Part shown: one piece after another, positions 28,727 to 39,000 of the stretch
How the letters are laid out: each line of letters starts with the position of its first letter
Numbering within the stretch: position 1 is the stretch's first letter
Source of the DNA: DATFMH01 sp035267045
GTDB lineage: Bacteria; Bacteroidota; Rhodothermia; Balneolales; DATFMH01
DNA: 62,022 nucleotides
Reading direction: 5' to 3'
Assembly: GCA_035267045.1 (NCBI GenBank)
Contig: DATFMH010000066.1
Coordinates: 1 to 62,022, forward strand
Program-made: the position numbers and the translations under genes
The notes under the pieces: model-generated
Databases searched by the model: none
What the model was told of the DNA's origin: nothing
The model's input: only the letters and a program-made list of their open reading frames with translations

Positions 28727-30997
28727 ATGAAAAAATTAGCTGTTCTCCTTTTTTGTCTTATGTCTTTGCAGTGGAATAATAGCTTTGCCCAATCCCCTTC
28801 TTTCAAAACATATGTAAACCCTGTAATTCCCGGAGATCATCCCGATCCCACACTTACCAAAGTCGGTAATTATTTCTATACCTCGGGCTCATCCTTTAAC
28901 CCAACCCCAAGGTTATACCGGTCAACCGATTTAGTACACTGGAAAGTAATTGCCCAACCTGTTTTGGCTTCATGGGGACAATATAACAGCTCTCCGGGCG
29001 GGGGCGTATGGGGTGGTCATATGGTTTATTATAACCATAAATACTGGCACTACTTTGGTCTGGGAGGCGGAAGCATGTATTTTGTTACAGCGAATAACCC
29101 AGAAGGCCCATGGAGTACTCCTGTTAAGGTAAACGTACCCTCCGGCTTATCCGGATTGGGAGTTGATAATTCCATTTTCATTGATAAAATATATGGTTCC
29201 TGGTATATGTTGACTAAAAATGGCAGACAGAATAACCATATTGTAGAACTAGGTGATGATGGTCAGCCTACCGGTAAAGTATTGGACTTAACATGGCTCA
29301 ATCCTCAATCCGAGGGATACCCTTATGGATGGGCCGAAGGACCGGTAATGTGGAAGCACAATGGCTATTACTATTACAGTTTCGCCCAGAATCTTGCTGG
29401 TGCTCAGTATGTAATGAAAAGTGACACCCTCACCGACAATTCTGCCGAATGGACCATTAAAAGCGGAACTATTTTCACAGGTGGGCAGGGACAATATGAC
29501 GCACCTAATCACATCTCTCCTGCTGTTATGCTCGAAGACAGTACCAGCTGGGTTATTGGACACAGCTACAATAAAGACTGGTATGCGCAGGGACGGCAGG
29601 GATTATTAATGCAGGTAACTTATGATGCAGAAGGATTTCCACAAATCCATTATCCATCCAATACTGCCGTGCAGGCACCCAAATTACCAAACAACGGCAT
29701 TCCCTGGATGGTACCTAAATCAGATATGTTCGATTCCACCTGGCTTAACCCGGAATGGTCTTTTCTGGGGTACACACCCGATAGTTATCATTCATTAACC
29801 GACCGACCAGGTTGGTTGCATTTAGATGCCGGTCGAAATGGCACCTGTGTTATAAAAAATGACGGAGAACATCAGTACACACTCATCACCCGACTCGATT
29901 TCAACCCGGCTGCCGTGTATCACAGAGCGGGACTCGAAATTATCAACGGCCCACAAACGCTCGCTGCAAAGGTATACAGCACTGTTGATGATTCGGGAAA
30001 CAAAATATTTGAATTTAGCTTTAATGGCACCGATTACAAAGCGCCTAATAAAATAGGGTCGATCGCATGGTTAAAGCTTGTAAGGAATGCACATGAAATT
30101 TCCGGTTATTATAGCTCAGATGGTGCTAATTGGTCAAGCATTGGAAACCCCATTGATGCCCGTGCAATAGATATTGAACAGACCCAATTCAATGATTTTA
30201 CAGGAAATAAGCAAGGTCTTTTTGTTCAGGGTACTGGCGCCTACTTTGACCTTTATATTTACAGAGACGCCTACTCAAAAATGGCTGCGCAGTATCCAGC
30301 GAATTATTACGGGGTTACAAAATACAGCTCTTACCTGGGAAATATCCATACAGGTGATTGGGCTATGTACGCAGGTGTCGATTTTGGCAAGGAAGTGCAG
30401 CCTAAGACGGGTTTTGACTATCAGCGTACACCTGGCAATGTTACATTCGAAGCCTCCAGCGGATCTTCCGGAGGTAAAATGGAAGTATGGATTGATTCTC
30501 TTGATACCGGCACAAAAATAGCAGAAACAACGATTGGAAATACCGGTGATTGGAGATCTTTTGATACATTCAGCACCAAAGTTGATTCCATTAGCGGTCG
30601 TCATGATGTGTACCTACGGTTCACTGGCAATGACGGAGAAGAATTATTACGTCTAAAGAATTTAAAATTCACACCAAAACGTGTTTCTGTATTTACAGGA
30701 ATTGATCACAACCCCGAACAATCCATTCCTGATCACTTCCGGTTATATTCCAATTATCCCAATCCATTCAATCCAACCACTGTTATCCGGTATCAATTAC
30801 CTTTCAGCAGTGAGGTGAATTTACGCGTATATAATTATCTTGGCAGGCAAGTGGCTTTATTGATAGATAACAAAAAGATAAGCAGGGGAATTCATTCCGT
30901 AACATTCGATGGCTCCAGTCTGTCTTCAGGAGTGTATCTGTATCGTCTTAAAGCCGGTAATTATATCCAAACAAAAAAAATGATTCTACTGAAATAA
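28727..30997 (+). CDS. GH43 beta-xylosidase/arabinofuranosidase with CBM6-like and T9SS domains
   Basis: This 756-residue exported enzyme has a signal peptide ending near FAQ (residue 22). The five-bladed GH43 propeller (about 28-330) shows the three catalytic acids: Asp40 in GDHPDPT, Asp147 in GLGVDNSIF and Glu204 in GWAEGPVMW. A concanavalin-like C-terminal domain of the xylosidase type follows (about 350-530). A CBM6-like carbohydrate-binding region (about 545-665, with TGDWAMYAGVDFG and IAETTIGNTGDW) and a T9SS sorting domain (about 680-756) close it. Arabinofuranosidase or exo-xylosidase activity on arabinoxylan at the cell surface is likely. GGAGGG precedes the ATG. It is 162 bases after GH30. 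Confidence 0.9.
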   Translation: MKKLAVLLFCLMSLQWNNSFAQSPSFKTYVNPVIPGDHPDPTLTKVGNYFYTSGSSFNPTPRLYRSTDLVHWKVIAQPVLASWGQYNSSPGGGVWGGHMVYYNHKYWHYFGLGGGSMYFVTANNPEGPWSTPVKVNVPSGLSGLGVDNSIFIDKIYGSWYMLTKNGRQNNHIVELGDDGQPTGKVLDLTWLNPQSEGYPYGWAEGPVMWKHNGYYYYSFAQNLAGAQYVMKSDTLTDNSAEWTIKSGTIFTGGQGQYDAPNHISPAVMLEDSTSWVIGHSYNKDWYAQGRQGLLMQVTYDAEGFPQIHYPSNTAVQAPKLPNNGIPWMVPKSDMFDSTWLNPEWSFLGYTPDSYHSLTDRPGWLHLDAGRNGTCVIKNDGEHQYTLITRLDFNPAAVYHRAGLEIINGPQTLAAKVYSTVDDSGNKIFEFSFNGTDYKAPNKIGSIAWLKLVRNAHEISGYYSSDGANWSSIGNPIDARAIDIEQTQFNDFTGNKQGLFVQGTGAYFDLYIYRDAYSKMAAQYPANYYGVTKYSSYLGNIHTGDWAMYAGVDFGKEVQPKTGFDYQRTPGNVTFEASSGSSGGKMEVWIDSLDTGTKIAETTIGNTGDWRSFDTFSTKVDSISGRHDVYLRFTGNDGEELLRLKNLKFTPKRVSVFTGIDHNPEQSIPDHFRLYSNYPNPFNPTTVIRYQLPFSSEVNLRVYNYLGRQVALLIDNKKISRGIHSVTFDGSSLSSGVYLYRLKAGNYIQTKKMILLK

Positions 30998-31432
30998 AAA
31001 GAATTCATCTTTCACATTTCAAATTTGAATCTTGGTATATTTAACAAATAGATAATGTTCCAAGTTATAAACTTGAAATATTCCGGGATACCAGATAAAA
31101 AAATTCAAACTACCAATAAAAAACAAATCAGCGTAATTCTTAATCCGTATAATCTGCAATAATGATAAATAAAACATTATTGAAGCATCAGAACTACAAA
31201 ACAAAATGCCAAAACCCTTTGATTACAACTACCCAAAATAATCTTTTAAAATAATCAGGGCTCATTCATTCAATCCTGATCATCCTGATTCTAATTATTC
31301 ATAAATCTTTGCTTATTTCTCAATGTAAATAAGCCATCAACAAATAACTAAAGATATAAAAAAGCCTGTCTCCATAAAGAGACAGGCTTTTTATTAAAGA
31401 TTAGATCAATTAATGTAAGTTTGACCTCACTC
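30998..31432. other. Interval between convergent genes with a bidirectional terminator
   Basis: This interval separates the plus-strand GH43 gene from the minus-strand triple-repeat gene. It is AT-rich with no supported gene. The clear feature is the strong terminator at 31358-31392. Confidence 0.5.
31358..31392. terminator. Bidirectional intrinsic terminator
   Basis: AAAAAAGCCTGTCTC pairs with GAGACAGGCTTTTT across a six-base loop (31358-31372 with 31379-31392). A and T runs flank both sides, so it works in both directions. It lies 40 bases after the stop codon of the triple-repeat gene. Confidence 0.9.
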
Positions 31433-34036
31433 TTATTTGATCAGCATCATTTTCTTACTGCTAATAAAATTACCTGCTTTTATACGGTAAATATACATAC
31501 CGCTGGCGAGATGACTGGCATCGAAAGTAACCTGATGAAAACCAGCCTGCATCTTGCCATTAACTAAAGTCATCACTTTCTGACCCAATATATTATACAC
31601 ACTCAATTGGACTTCTGATGTTTTCGGCAGACTAAACTTGATGTTTGTTGTCGGGTTGAAAGGATTCGGGTAATTTTGCTGCAATGCATATTTGACAGGC
31701 AGATTCGTAGTATTGGTATGCTCGATCGGGGTATCTAATGTATCACCCAAATCGACTTTCACATTTTCCAATCTTAATGAATCGGTGGTTGAGTTATTTA
31801 TACCAAATATGATACTGTTGAACTCACTTGCTGCTCCCGGTTTTTTGCTGTCAACGAGGGCACCTTCATAAAGGTATGAACCATCCGTTTTAGCGAAGCG
31901 GAGGTTGACCATATTATTGCCACTGGCATTAGGTTGCACGGTAATAGTAAAGTGGTACTTACCGGCACCCGGTGTTCCCGTACTTGCTATAGTACCCATA
32001 CCATAGGCTCCTGATCCACTTGGAGCATACCATGCACCATTCACAATACCTCCAGCATTTCCATTTCCGGAAGCCCATGTTGGAGCACTGGAAGAACCAT
32101 TCGATGGTATGAACAGATAACCACTGGTTGTATCTGTACCGCTCCAGACATATCCTACCTTTTGGGTTGAGTCAAGTTTACCAATGTTAGCAGCATTAAA
32201 TAAACCGAAGCGTAAACTGTTAGCATCTTCGAAACCACCGCCACCGAGAGTCATATCACCGGATACAACAATCGCTTTTCCGGATGTCTGCTGTGGTTTT
32301 ACATTTATACCAAATGAACCACCTACGACAGCCCAGCCTGTTGCAGCGTTACTACCGGATATGGTTGCATTACCTATAACAGATCCGGGTGTCAGAGTCC
32401 AGGCACTGTCGGTTTTAGAGGTTCCACCTAATTTTCCACCAAGGAATCCCCAGTCAGATACATAGAAAGACTGCCAGGGTTGTGGAGGTATGCTTATTGT
32501 ACTATAGTCAACTTTAGTATTTTTCACATCCAGTTGGGTAAAGTCGCCTCCATTAAGAGCAAACATTACGGCATTAATTTTATTAGTTGTAGCAGGTGCC
32601 ATAAGAGTACCACCAAACCAATACGCTTTATTTTGCTCTTCCATGTACCATTTTATTTCGTTAGTCGTATCATTAACCTGTTGGATCGAAAAAGCAAAAT
32701 TATAAGTTCCCGGTACTATTTCAGCATTACGTGGAGCCTGCTTTATTGCGGCAATTGGCCCACCATTGTTACTCCATGTACTGTTCCAGTGACCACTATT
32801 TAATGTCCAGACTGTGCCTGATCCACCGCCACCATTAGCCATGGTTCCATCTCCGGATCTCGGATCAAATTCATAACCGGAATATTTGTTCGGGCCCATC
32901 CAGGCAGCCGAATCCGTATACTGATATTTCAGTGTTGCACTATCCTCATATGCTATTGCATAACGCAGTGGTGTATAGCTATTTCCAGCTCCGGTTGCAC
33001 CTGTAAATACCAGCTGTCCTGTAACTACTAGTGCTGAATCTTTCTTCAAAGGTACGGACTGTCCAAAACCACCTTCTATGGTAGCCCAGCCATCTCCATT
33101 TATTGGAGCGGAACCTTTTATTGTACCATTACCAATTACTGTTGAGGTATCATTCATTACGGGCCAATAATTTCCCTCGGCTGTTGTTCCCCAATTTTTA
33201 ACATAGAAAGACTGAAATGGAGCTTCGGGAACTGTAATAGGGTTACCATATGTTGATTTAGCATTGGTCACATCAAGTTCAGTCCAGTCACCTGTATTAA
33301 TACCAAAACAAATGGCATTGATTTTATTCGTTGTTGCAGGAACTTGAAGCGAACCACCAAACCAGTACTCTTTATTTTGTTCTTCCAGGTACCATTTTAC
33401 TTCGTTGGTCGTATCATTAACCTGCTTGATTGAAAATGCAAAATTATATGTTCCCGGTACTAATTCTGCATTATAAGGTTGCTGTTTAATGGCTGCAACA
33501 GGTTTACCGTTGTTACTCCAGGTACTATTCCAGTGACCACTATTTATTGTCCATACTGTACCTTCACCACCGCCACCATTAGCCATAATACCGTCCCCGG
33601 TTCGCGGATCAAATTCATAACCGGAATATTTGTTTGGACCTGACCAGGCTGCCGAATCCGTATACTGATATTTCAGTGTAGCGCTATCCGAATATGCTAA
33701 TGCATAACGCAGCGGTGTATAGCTATTACCAGCGCCGGTTGCACCTGTAAATACCAATTGTCCGGTAATTACTATTGCCGAATCTTTATTCACTTTCATA
33801 GTATCATTGAGTCCCCCTACTATGGTAGCCCAGCCTCCTCCACTTATAGGAGAAGAACCTTTTATCATACCACTACCAGCAGCTGTTGAGGAATCATTTA
33901 TTACCGGCCAATAACTTCCATCGGCCGATGTCCCCCACTTTGAAATAAGGGTACTCTGTGCAAAAAGTGCACCTGTAACCATAAACAATAATGGCAAAAT
34001 TAGTACACTAATCTTCGTAATTTTTTTCATCTTCAT
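31433..34036 (-). CDS. T9SS-exported protein with three tandem repeats of unknown function
   Basis: This 867-residue protein has a signal peptide (about 1-27, ending LFAQ), two nearly identical repeats (about 34-281 and 282-528), a third divergent copy (about 529-785) and a T9SS sorting domain (about 795-867). Each repeat opens with WGT.A.G.YWPV.ND or WGFLGG, has a G.G-rich centre (ANGGGG.GTVWT.NSGHWNSTWSNNG), a YNFAFSI.QVNDTTNE.KWY strand and ends with TNKIN...G.N...LDV. Alternating strands and many aromatic residues suggest a jelly-roll glycan-binding fold; that is inference. I recognise no named family. It is the last gene after the TonB receptor and the beta-helix protein, so a surface polysaccharide-binding role is plausible. 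GGGG precedes the ATG. Confidence 0.8.
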   Translation of the reverse strand: MKMKKITKISVLILPLLFMVTGALFAQSTLISKWGTSADGSYWPVINDSSTAAGSGMIKGSSPISGGGWATIVGGLNDTMKVNKDSAIVITGQLVFTGATGAGNSYTPLRYALAYSDSATLKYQYTDSAAWSGPNKYSGYEFDPRTGDGIMANGGGGEGTVWTINSGHWNSTWSNNGKPVAAIKQQPYNAELVPGTYNFAFSIKQVNDTTNEVKWYLEEQNKEYWFGGSLQVPATTNKINAICFGINTGDWTELDVTNAKSTYGNPITVPEAPFQSFYVKNWGTTAEGNYWPVMNDTSTVIGNGTIKGSAPINGDGWATIEGGFGQSVPLKKDSALVVTGQLVFTGATGAGNSYTPLRYAIAYEDSATLKYQYTDSAAWMGPNKYSGYEFDPRSGDGTMANGGGGSGTVWTLNSGHWNSTWSNNGGPIAAIKQAPRNAEIVPGTYNFAFSIQQVNDTTNEIKWYMEEQNKAYWFGGTLMAPATTNKINAVMFALNGGDFTQLDVKNTKVDYSTISIPPQPWQSFYVSDWGFLGGKLGGTSKTDSAWTLTPGSVIGNATISGSNAATGWAVVGGSFGINVKPQQTSGKAIVVSGDMTLGGGGFEDANSLRFGLFNAANIGKLDSTQKVGYVWSGTDTTSGYLFIPSNGSSSAPTWASGNGNAGGIVNGAWYAPSGSGAYGMGTIASTGTPGAGKYHFTITVQPNASGNNMVNLRFAKTDGSYLYEGALVDSKKPGAASEFNSIIFGINNSTTDSLRLENVKVDLGDTLDTPIEHTNTTNLPVKYALQQNYPNPFNPTTNIKFSLPKTSEVQLSVYNILGQKVMTLVNGKMQAGFHQVTFDASHLASGMYIYRIKAGNFISSKKMMLIK
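32453..33193 (-). repeat. Internal repeat copy 2 of the triple-repeat protein
   Basis: Codes for residues about 282-528, directly after copy 1. A third, much more divergent copy fills about 31682-32452. Confidence 0.8.
33194..33937 (-). repeat. Internal repeat copy 1 of the triple-repeat protein
   Basis: Codes for residues about 34-281. Copies 1 and 2 are alike over their whole length of 248 and 247 residues, sharing long identical stretches such as the VTGQ/ITGQLVFTGATGAGNS region, which points to a recent duplication or to gene conversion. Confidence 0.8.
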
Positions 34037-34128
34037 TTTTATCCCCTTAATTACTTATTTAGTTAAGAAATAAAACCATATACTACTTATAGAGAGTATT
34101 AACTCACTATATTAGCAAGCTTTGCAAT

Positions 34129-34195
34129 ACCCGTCTGACGGCATCAGAATGTTATAATCATTTAGGTATTAATCTGTGTTAGCCGTCAGACGGGT
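34129..34195 (-). repeat. Long stem-loop after the beta-helix gene (pair member 2)
   Basis: A perfect 14-bp stem ACCCGTCTGACGGC/GCCGTCAGACGGGT (34129-34142 with 34182-34195) with a 39-base loop starts 21 bases after the beta-helix gene's stop codon. In that gene's orientation both the A-rich 5' flank and the GGRTATTG 3' flank match the stem-loop after GH28 at 21475-21545. The T-run is on the plus strand, opposite to the gene, so it is not a standard terminator for it. Confidence 0.75.
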
Positions 34196-34215
34196 TTTTT
34201 TATGCAAACTGTCTA

Positions 34216-35991
34216 TTATTTGATCAGCATTAACTTCTTCGTGCTAACAAAATTACCTGCTTTAATGCGGTATATATACATACCACTGGCAAGATTGTGA
34301 GCATCAAAACGAACAACATGATAACCGGCCTGCATTCTCTGGTTTTCCAATGTCACCACTTTTTGTCCCAAAATATTATATACCTCTAATTTTACCTGTG
34401 AAGCCTTCGGCAATTCGAATTTAATATTCGTTGTCGGGTTAAATGGATTGGGATAATTCTGATCCAGTTTAAACCTGGATGGGATATCGCTACCATAGGG
34501 ATCTTTCTCTATAGCCGTATTCATTGGATCTTTACCTGTTTTAAGCCAGGTATCAATTCTATTTTCTTCACTACTTCGCTGAGCTACCCAATTTTGATAT
34601 TGTGATGGATACCAATGATACAAGTCACCAAGAGGGAAACCATCCATTCCGGCTGTTTGTAAGGTATCATTGGTATAAGACATATCCTCAGGCAGAGGCC
34701 ATTTTTGGGCAAGCCCAGAATTGATCATATAAGCCCAATTCTGATCCGCATTATTATCCCACTTATATTGGAGAAATATCTTTAGTGAATCTAAATTTGT
34801 GGCGGGGTTGTTAAAGTTCGGATCAGAATTAAGGTAAAGTGAGGTAGTATCTACCTCCATATAAGGTGTATATGGAGTTCCGTCAGCATTGGTTGAGTCT
34901 ATAAGGGCCAAACTAGCAGCACTTGTATAAGGATCCGGCTTAGGAACTTCATCGCTATGTCTATTTTTTACAAGATTTTGGCTATATGAGTTGTTTGCCA
35001 TCCAATCCTTGAGCCATTTCTGGTAAGTATAACTTGTATGAGTCAGAAGTATATGACGATTAGCATCGTTAAATGGTACTTTAAAGCCAAATGAATCGGC
35101 GGGTGCTACGCTAAACATACCAGAACCCGGAGGGCCGTCATGTGGAATATACCCTAACATCCAGGGGTTCACAAATACAGAGTTGGTTATCGAAAGATTA
35201 TGCCACCATCCTGATTCTAATGGGAATTCCGCTATATTCAGGAAAGTACAGTGGTTGATAAACACATTGTCTGCATATTCCTGGCCTTCCTGCATAATTC
35301 CATAACCCATATTGGCAAAGGTTGTATTTTCAAAGCGCAATGTATCTGTATGCCAGCCAGTACTTTGATATGGATAAGATACGGCCCGGCCATAATACCG
35401 GAAGTGGGAGTCCATGTCGTTTCTAAAATAACAGTTATTAAAAATCCCCACAAAATGAGTACTCGTTACATTAACGGCACCACCAGCGTTTGCCCCAACC
35501 TCGGCATAACCAAATATTACATCATCAAATACAGCTTTCTCACTTTTATTCAAAGCAGTAGAATCATTCTCCATTTGAATGCTGGTTGATATTTGATTTC
35601 CATTAATATCGGCATACCTGATCCATACATTTTTCATCGTCAGATCACCAAAACTTTGTATAATGTAAGTTGTAGATACACTTTGATTCGTCCACAAAAT
35701 TTGTGGCGGAGCAGTTTTCTGGGTAGTTCCCGGTTTAGGACCTACAATGGTCAAATGTTCACCCGGGTTGGTTATAATACTCCCGGTTTCTACATACCAT
35801 TCATAGGGTTTTAATTTAAAAACAGTATTTGACAGGTTACCCGCCTGTTGAGCAGCATTAATGGCATCATTTAGAGTACCCTCCTTGTTACCTGATTCAT
35901 AATACCCTTTCACGACCACCGTGTCTTTTTGGGCATATGCAGTTCCGCTTACCCATACTGCTAAAAACAGCAACAGTAACAGACGCTTCAT
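34216..35991 (-). CDS. T9SS-exported right-handed beta-helix protein
   Basis: This 591-residue protein has a signal peptide (about 1-21, ending AYAQ) and a parallel beta-helix region (about 85-300) with repeated short strands such as LTIVGPKPG, LTMKNVWIRYADI, AVFDDVIFGYAEV, HFVGIFNNCYFRND, LRFENTTFANMG, VFINHCTFLNI and LSITNSVFVN. An Asp/Asn/Trp-rich region follows, and a T9SS sorting domain (about 515-591). Pectate-lyase-like folds share this architecture, but no known catalytic motif is evident to me. Its place between the TonB receptor and the triple-repeat protein suggests a surface glycan-binding or accessory role. AGGAG lies before the ATG. Confidence 0.8.
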   Translation of the reverse strand: MKRLLLLLFLAVWVSGTAYAQKDTVVVKGYYESGNKEGTLNDAINAAQQAGNLSNTVFKLKPYEWYVETGSIITNPGEHLTIVGPKPGTTQKTAPPQILWTNQSVSTTYIIQSFGDLTMKNVWIRYADINGNQISTSIQMENDSTALNKSEKAVFDDVIFGYAEVGANAGGAVNVTSTHFVGIFNNCYFRNDMDSHFRYYGRAVSYPYQSTGWHTDTLRFENTTFANMGYGIMQEGQEYADNVFINHCTFLNIAEFPLESGWWHNLSITNSVFVNPWMLGYIPHDGPPGSGMFSVAPADSFGFKVPFNDANRHILLTHTSYTYQKWLKDWMANNSYSQNLVKNRHSDEVPKPDPYTSAASLALIDSTNADGTPYTPYMEVDTTSLYLNSDPNFNNPATNLDSLKIFLQYKWDNNADQNWAYMINSGLAQKWPLPEDMSYTNDTLQTAGMDGFPLGDLYHWYPSQYQNWVAQRSSEENRIDTWLKTGKDPMNTAIEKDPYGSDIPSRFKLDQNYPNPFNPTTNIKFELPKASQVKLEVYNILGQKVVTLENQRMQAGYHVVRFDAHNLASGMYIYRIKAGNFVSTKKLMLIK

Positions 35992-36076
35992 AATTGACTC
36001 CTTTTCATGATTATTATATTGATTTTAATTGTCATTGGTTTTGTATAGGGTTCTTTATTTATCTTTATCTGAAATG

Positions 36077-39000
36077 TCAGTATCTGAACCTGACTCCCAA
36101 ATTAGCCGTCATACCATAGTTTTGGATACTTGTAACACCATTTATTGATGGTTGTGCAGCAACATTCTTTTCGTTGTTCAGATTTGAGATATCCAAAAAT
36201 AGTTCCCCTCCCATAAAGGGTAGTTTTTGCCTGGCAGAGCAATCGATCTCAAAATAATTTTTAACAAAACCATCTGCCACCGGAACGGAAGCAATGGACC
36301 TGACCGAGTTACCCTGGAATGAAAAAGAAAGGCGGCCGGAAAAACCTTTGTAATCGTACCCTATATAGGCATTCAAAATATCATTGGGCTGATCGATTAA
36401 TCGTCCTGTTCTTGAAGTGTCGACGAAGACTAATTTAGGTGGCCGTGTACCAGGAATTGTTCTTTCAGGCGGAAAGTATGGATATCTGGTTTCTGATTTT
36501 ATGTGGCTGTAGTTTATCCCCAATACTGTTCCATCCAATGGATGTGGCAAATACCATAAATTGGTCTGAAAATCTAATTCAATACCTTTGACGGTGGCTT
36601 CGTACGGATTATTAATGGGACGGGATGCCGTAATTCTTTTACTCGGGTCAGGAGATATGAGTGTAGTTCCGGGTTTATGGGTATTTTTATCAACATAATG
36701 AGTGGTAACCTGATAATGACTTAAGGAATCGAAACCTGCCTCTTGAGTAGCATAATTCAGCCGGTAACTGGCATTATAGGCAAACCCTTTAACTTTTTTA
36801 TAATATGCATCTATAGTAAGAAGCCCAAGTTTATTAGCATGGAATGTTAGTGCAAAATCCTGATTATAGGCTCGCGCTGGTTTCAGTTTTGGGTTTCCAG
36901 CATTTACATTATCCAGCGTATAACCAAGCGTAAATTTGGGTGATAATTGATTGAAGTTCACACGGGCAAGGGATTGTGTATATGAATACCGGATATCCAT
37001 CCAGTGAAATGGAGAATATTTCATCTGCACCATAGGAAGCATATATGAATTCCCTTCCGTTGCTGTGGTATCAAGCATATCTTTATATTGCGATTGGGGA
37101 TTACGTGCATTTTCTGCAATCCATGCATTATAATCGAATTTCACTTTCTCGTATCGCACACCCCCTACGATCATACCATTATGGAATTTTATTTTAGACA
37201 TGATATAGGCAGCGGAATAATCATTGTGATATGTATAATCGTTAGCCAACTCTTCATATTGACTGTCAAACCAACCGCCTGGTTGTGTTGCACTGGCATG
37301 TCTGGCGTAGAATGCAGAGTCACTGCGTATATAGTTCACGATATTATACAACATTGGTGCCTGAGCGGCATAATAGAACTCCGCATACTTATTACCTAAA
37401 AAATTATCGTAAAGGCTTTGATTTGTGGATACGAATTCGCTCATGGGAAACAAACCATTATTATTAGGCTGTAAACCAAAGTTATTACTGATACCTTGCA
37501 TCATTAAATACTGAATACTTGGTGACCCCCCACCACTATTTACTCCTCCATTCAATGCGGCATTAGGGTTGGCCTGATCATTTGTGATTGTTCGTCTGTT
37601 ATATTGGCCACCAAATTTCAGAAAACCACCCAGACTTGTACCAAGGTTAAAAGGAATTTTAAAATTAGCATGGTAGTCAAACTTTGCATCTTTATAGTCG
37701 GTGGTATTCAGGCTTACACTTTCCAATACGTCATTTAACTGACCTTGTGGCTTGTTCCCTAAATATGTGACATTACCATTTGAATATATGGAATCCGGGG
37801 GCGTATCCGGTGGAACAGCATTTCCAATAGGCGTTCCCCCTGTTTGATGAAAATTAAATTGAGGGGAATTATTCAGGTTGTTTGTTGCTGACGTGTAACT
37901 TGCGGACAGATCCACAGTCATGAAACCTAAGTCATAATTAAATTTCAGATCGTTTACTTGCTGATCGATCACGTGAATACCGTGATTTAGATTCCAGGTC
38001 ATTTCAGTGTTTTTATAATTCAAAAACTGGTCATAGTTCGTATAATCAGATCTTATGCGTGCGAACATGTTTACTGCTTTAATGGAACCCTTGGGCAGCT
38101 TATAATCAAGAATTAGATTTGCGCCGTATCTTTTTTTGTTTTCAATGTGACGGTTAAGTGTTACACCAGTAACTCTCACAGGCGGATAACCGGTTTCCGA
38201 ATTAATATTGGTATTGGCAATCTCATAGCCTGCATTCAAATTATCCGCGTTACGATCATATGATTCGGCATTTACAAGAGCGTATACACCTAATTTATTA
38301 TGAAAGAAACGTTTACTTCCCGAAAGAACCCCCCGGTAGTTACCGTAACTATTATCTTTTTGTGTATACCCTTCCTGCCACATCATACTCAAATGTGGCT
38401 TTTTCGGGGCTTCTCTAAGTTCCATATTTACAGTACCACCAATTACGTTTCCATTCATGTCCGGCGTAAGAGACTTGTATACTGAAATCGTTTTAATCAT
38501 ATATGGTGAAACCATAGTCAAATCAACACTTCTGTCACTGCTTGTTGATGAGAGCCGAATCCCGTCTACATTTATAGCATTATATTGAGGAGCCATCCCC
38601 CTGATTACCACTTTGTTTGCTTCCCCTGAGCTTTTTTGTGTAGAAACCCCAGGTAAACGACCGATGGAAGCAGCGGCATTAAAGTCGGGTAACGACTGTA
38701 TTTTTGCCTGAGAAACCACATTGACAATCTTGTCTGACTGAAGCTGCTGATTAATAGCCTGTCGCTGTCCCTCTGCCTGGACAGAAACTACTACCTCCTG
38801 ACCTTGAATTGTTTCCTGTTGTAACTTAATATTTAGTTTTAAAACTTGACCACGCTTTACTGTTACCTTAGTCTTATAAGACTTATACCCGACATAACTT
38901 GCAATCAGAGTGTAAGTGCCTACAGGTACGGGATTTATTGTATATTTACCATTAAGATCGGTTGCGGCTCCCAAACTGGTACCCAGAAGACCAACATTTA

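Noticed and set aside
31019..31204. Minus-strand 61-codon frame in the gap after GH43
   Set aside because: Low complexity, hydrophobic, no ribosome-binding site and no resemblance to a known small protein.
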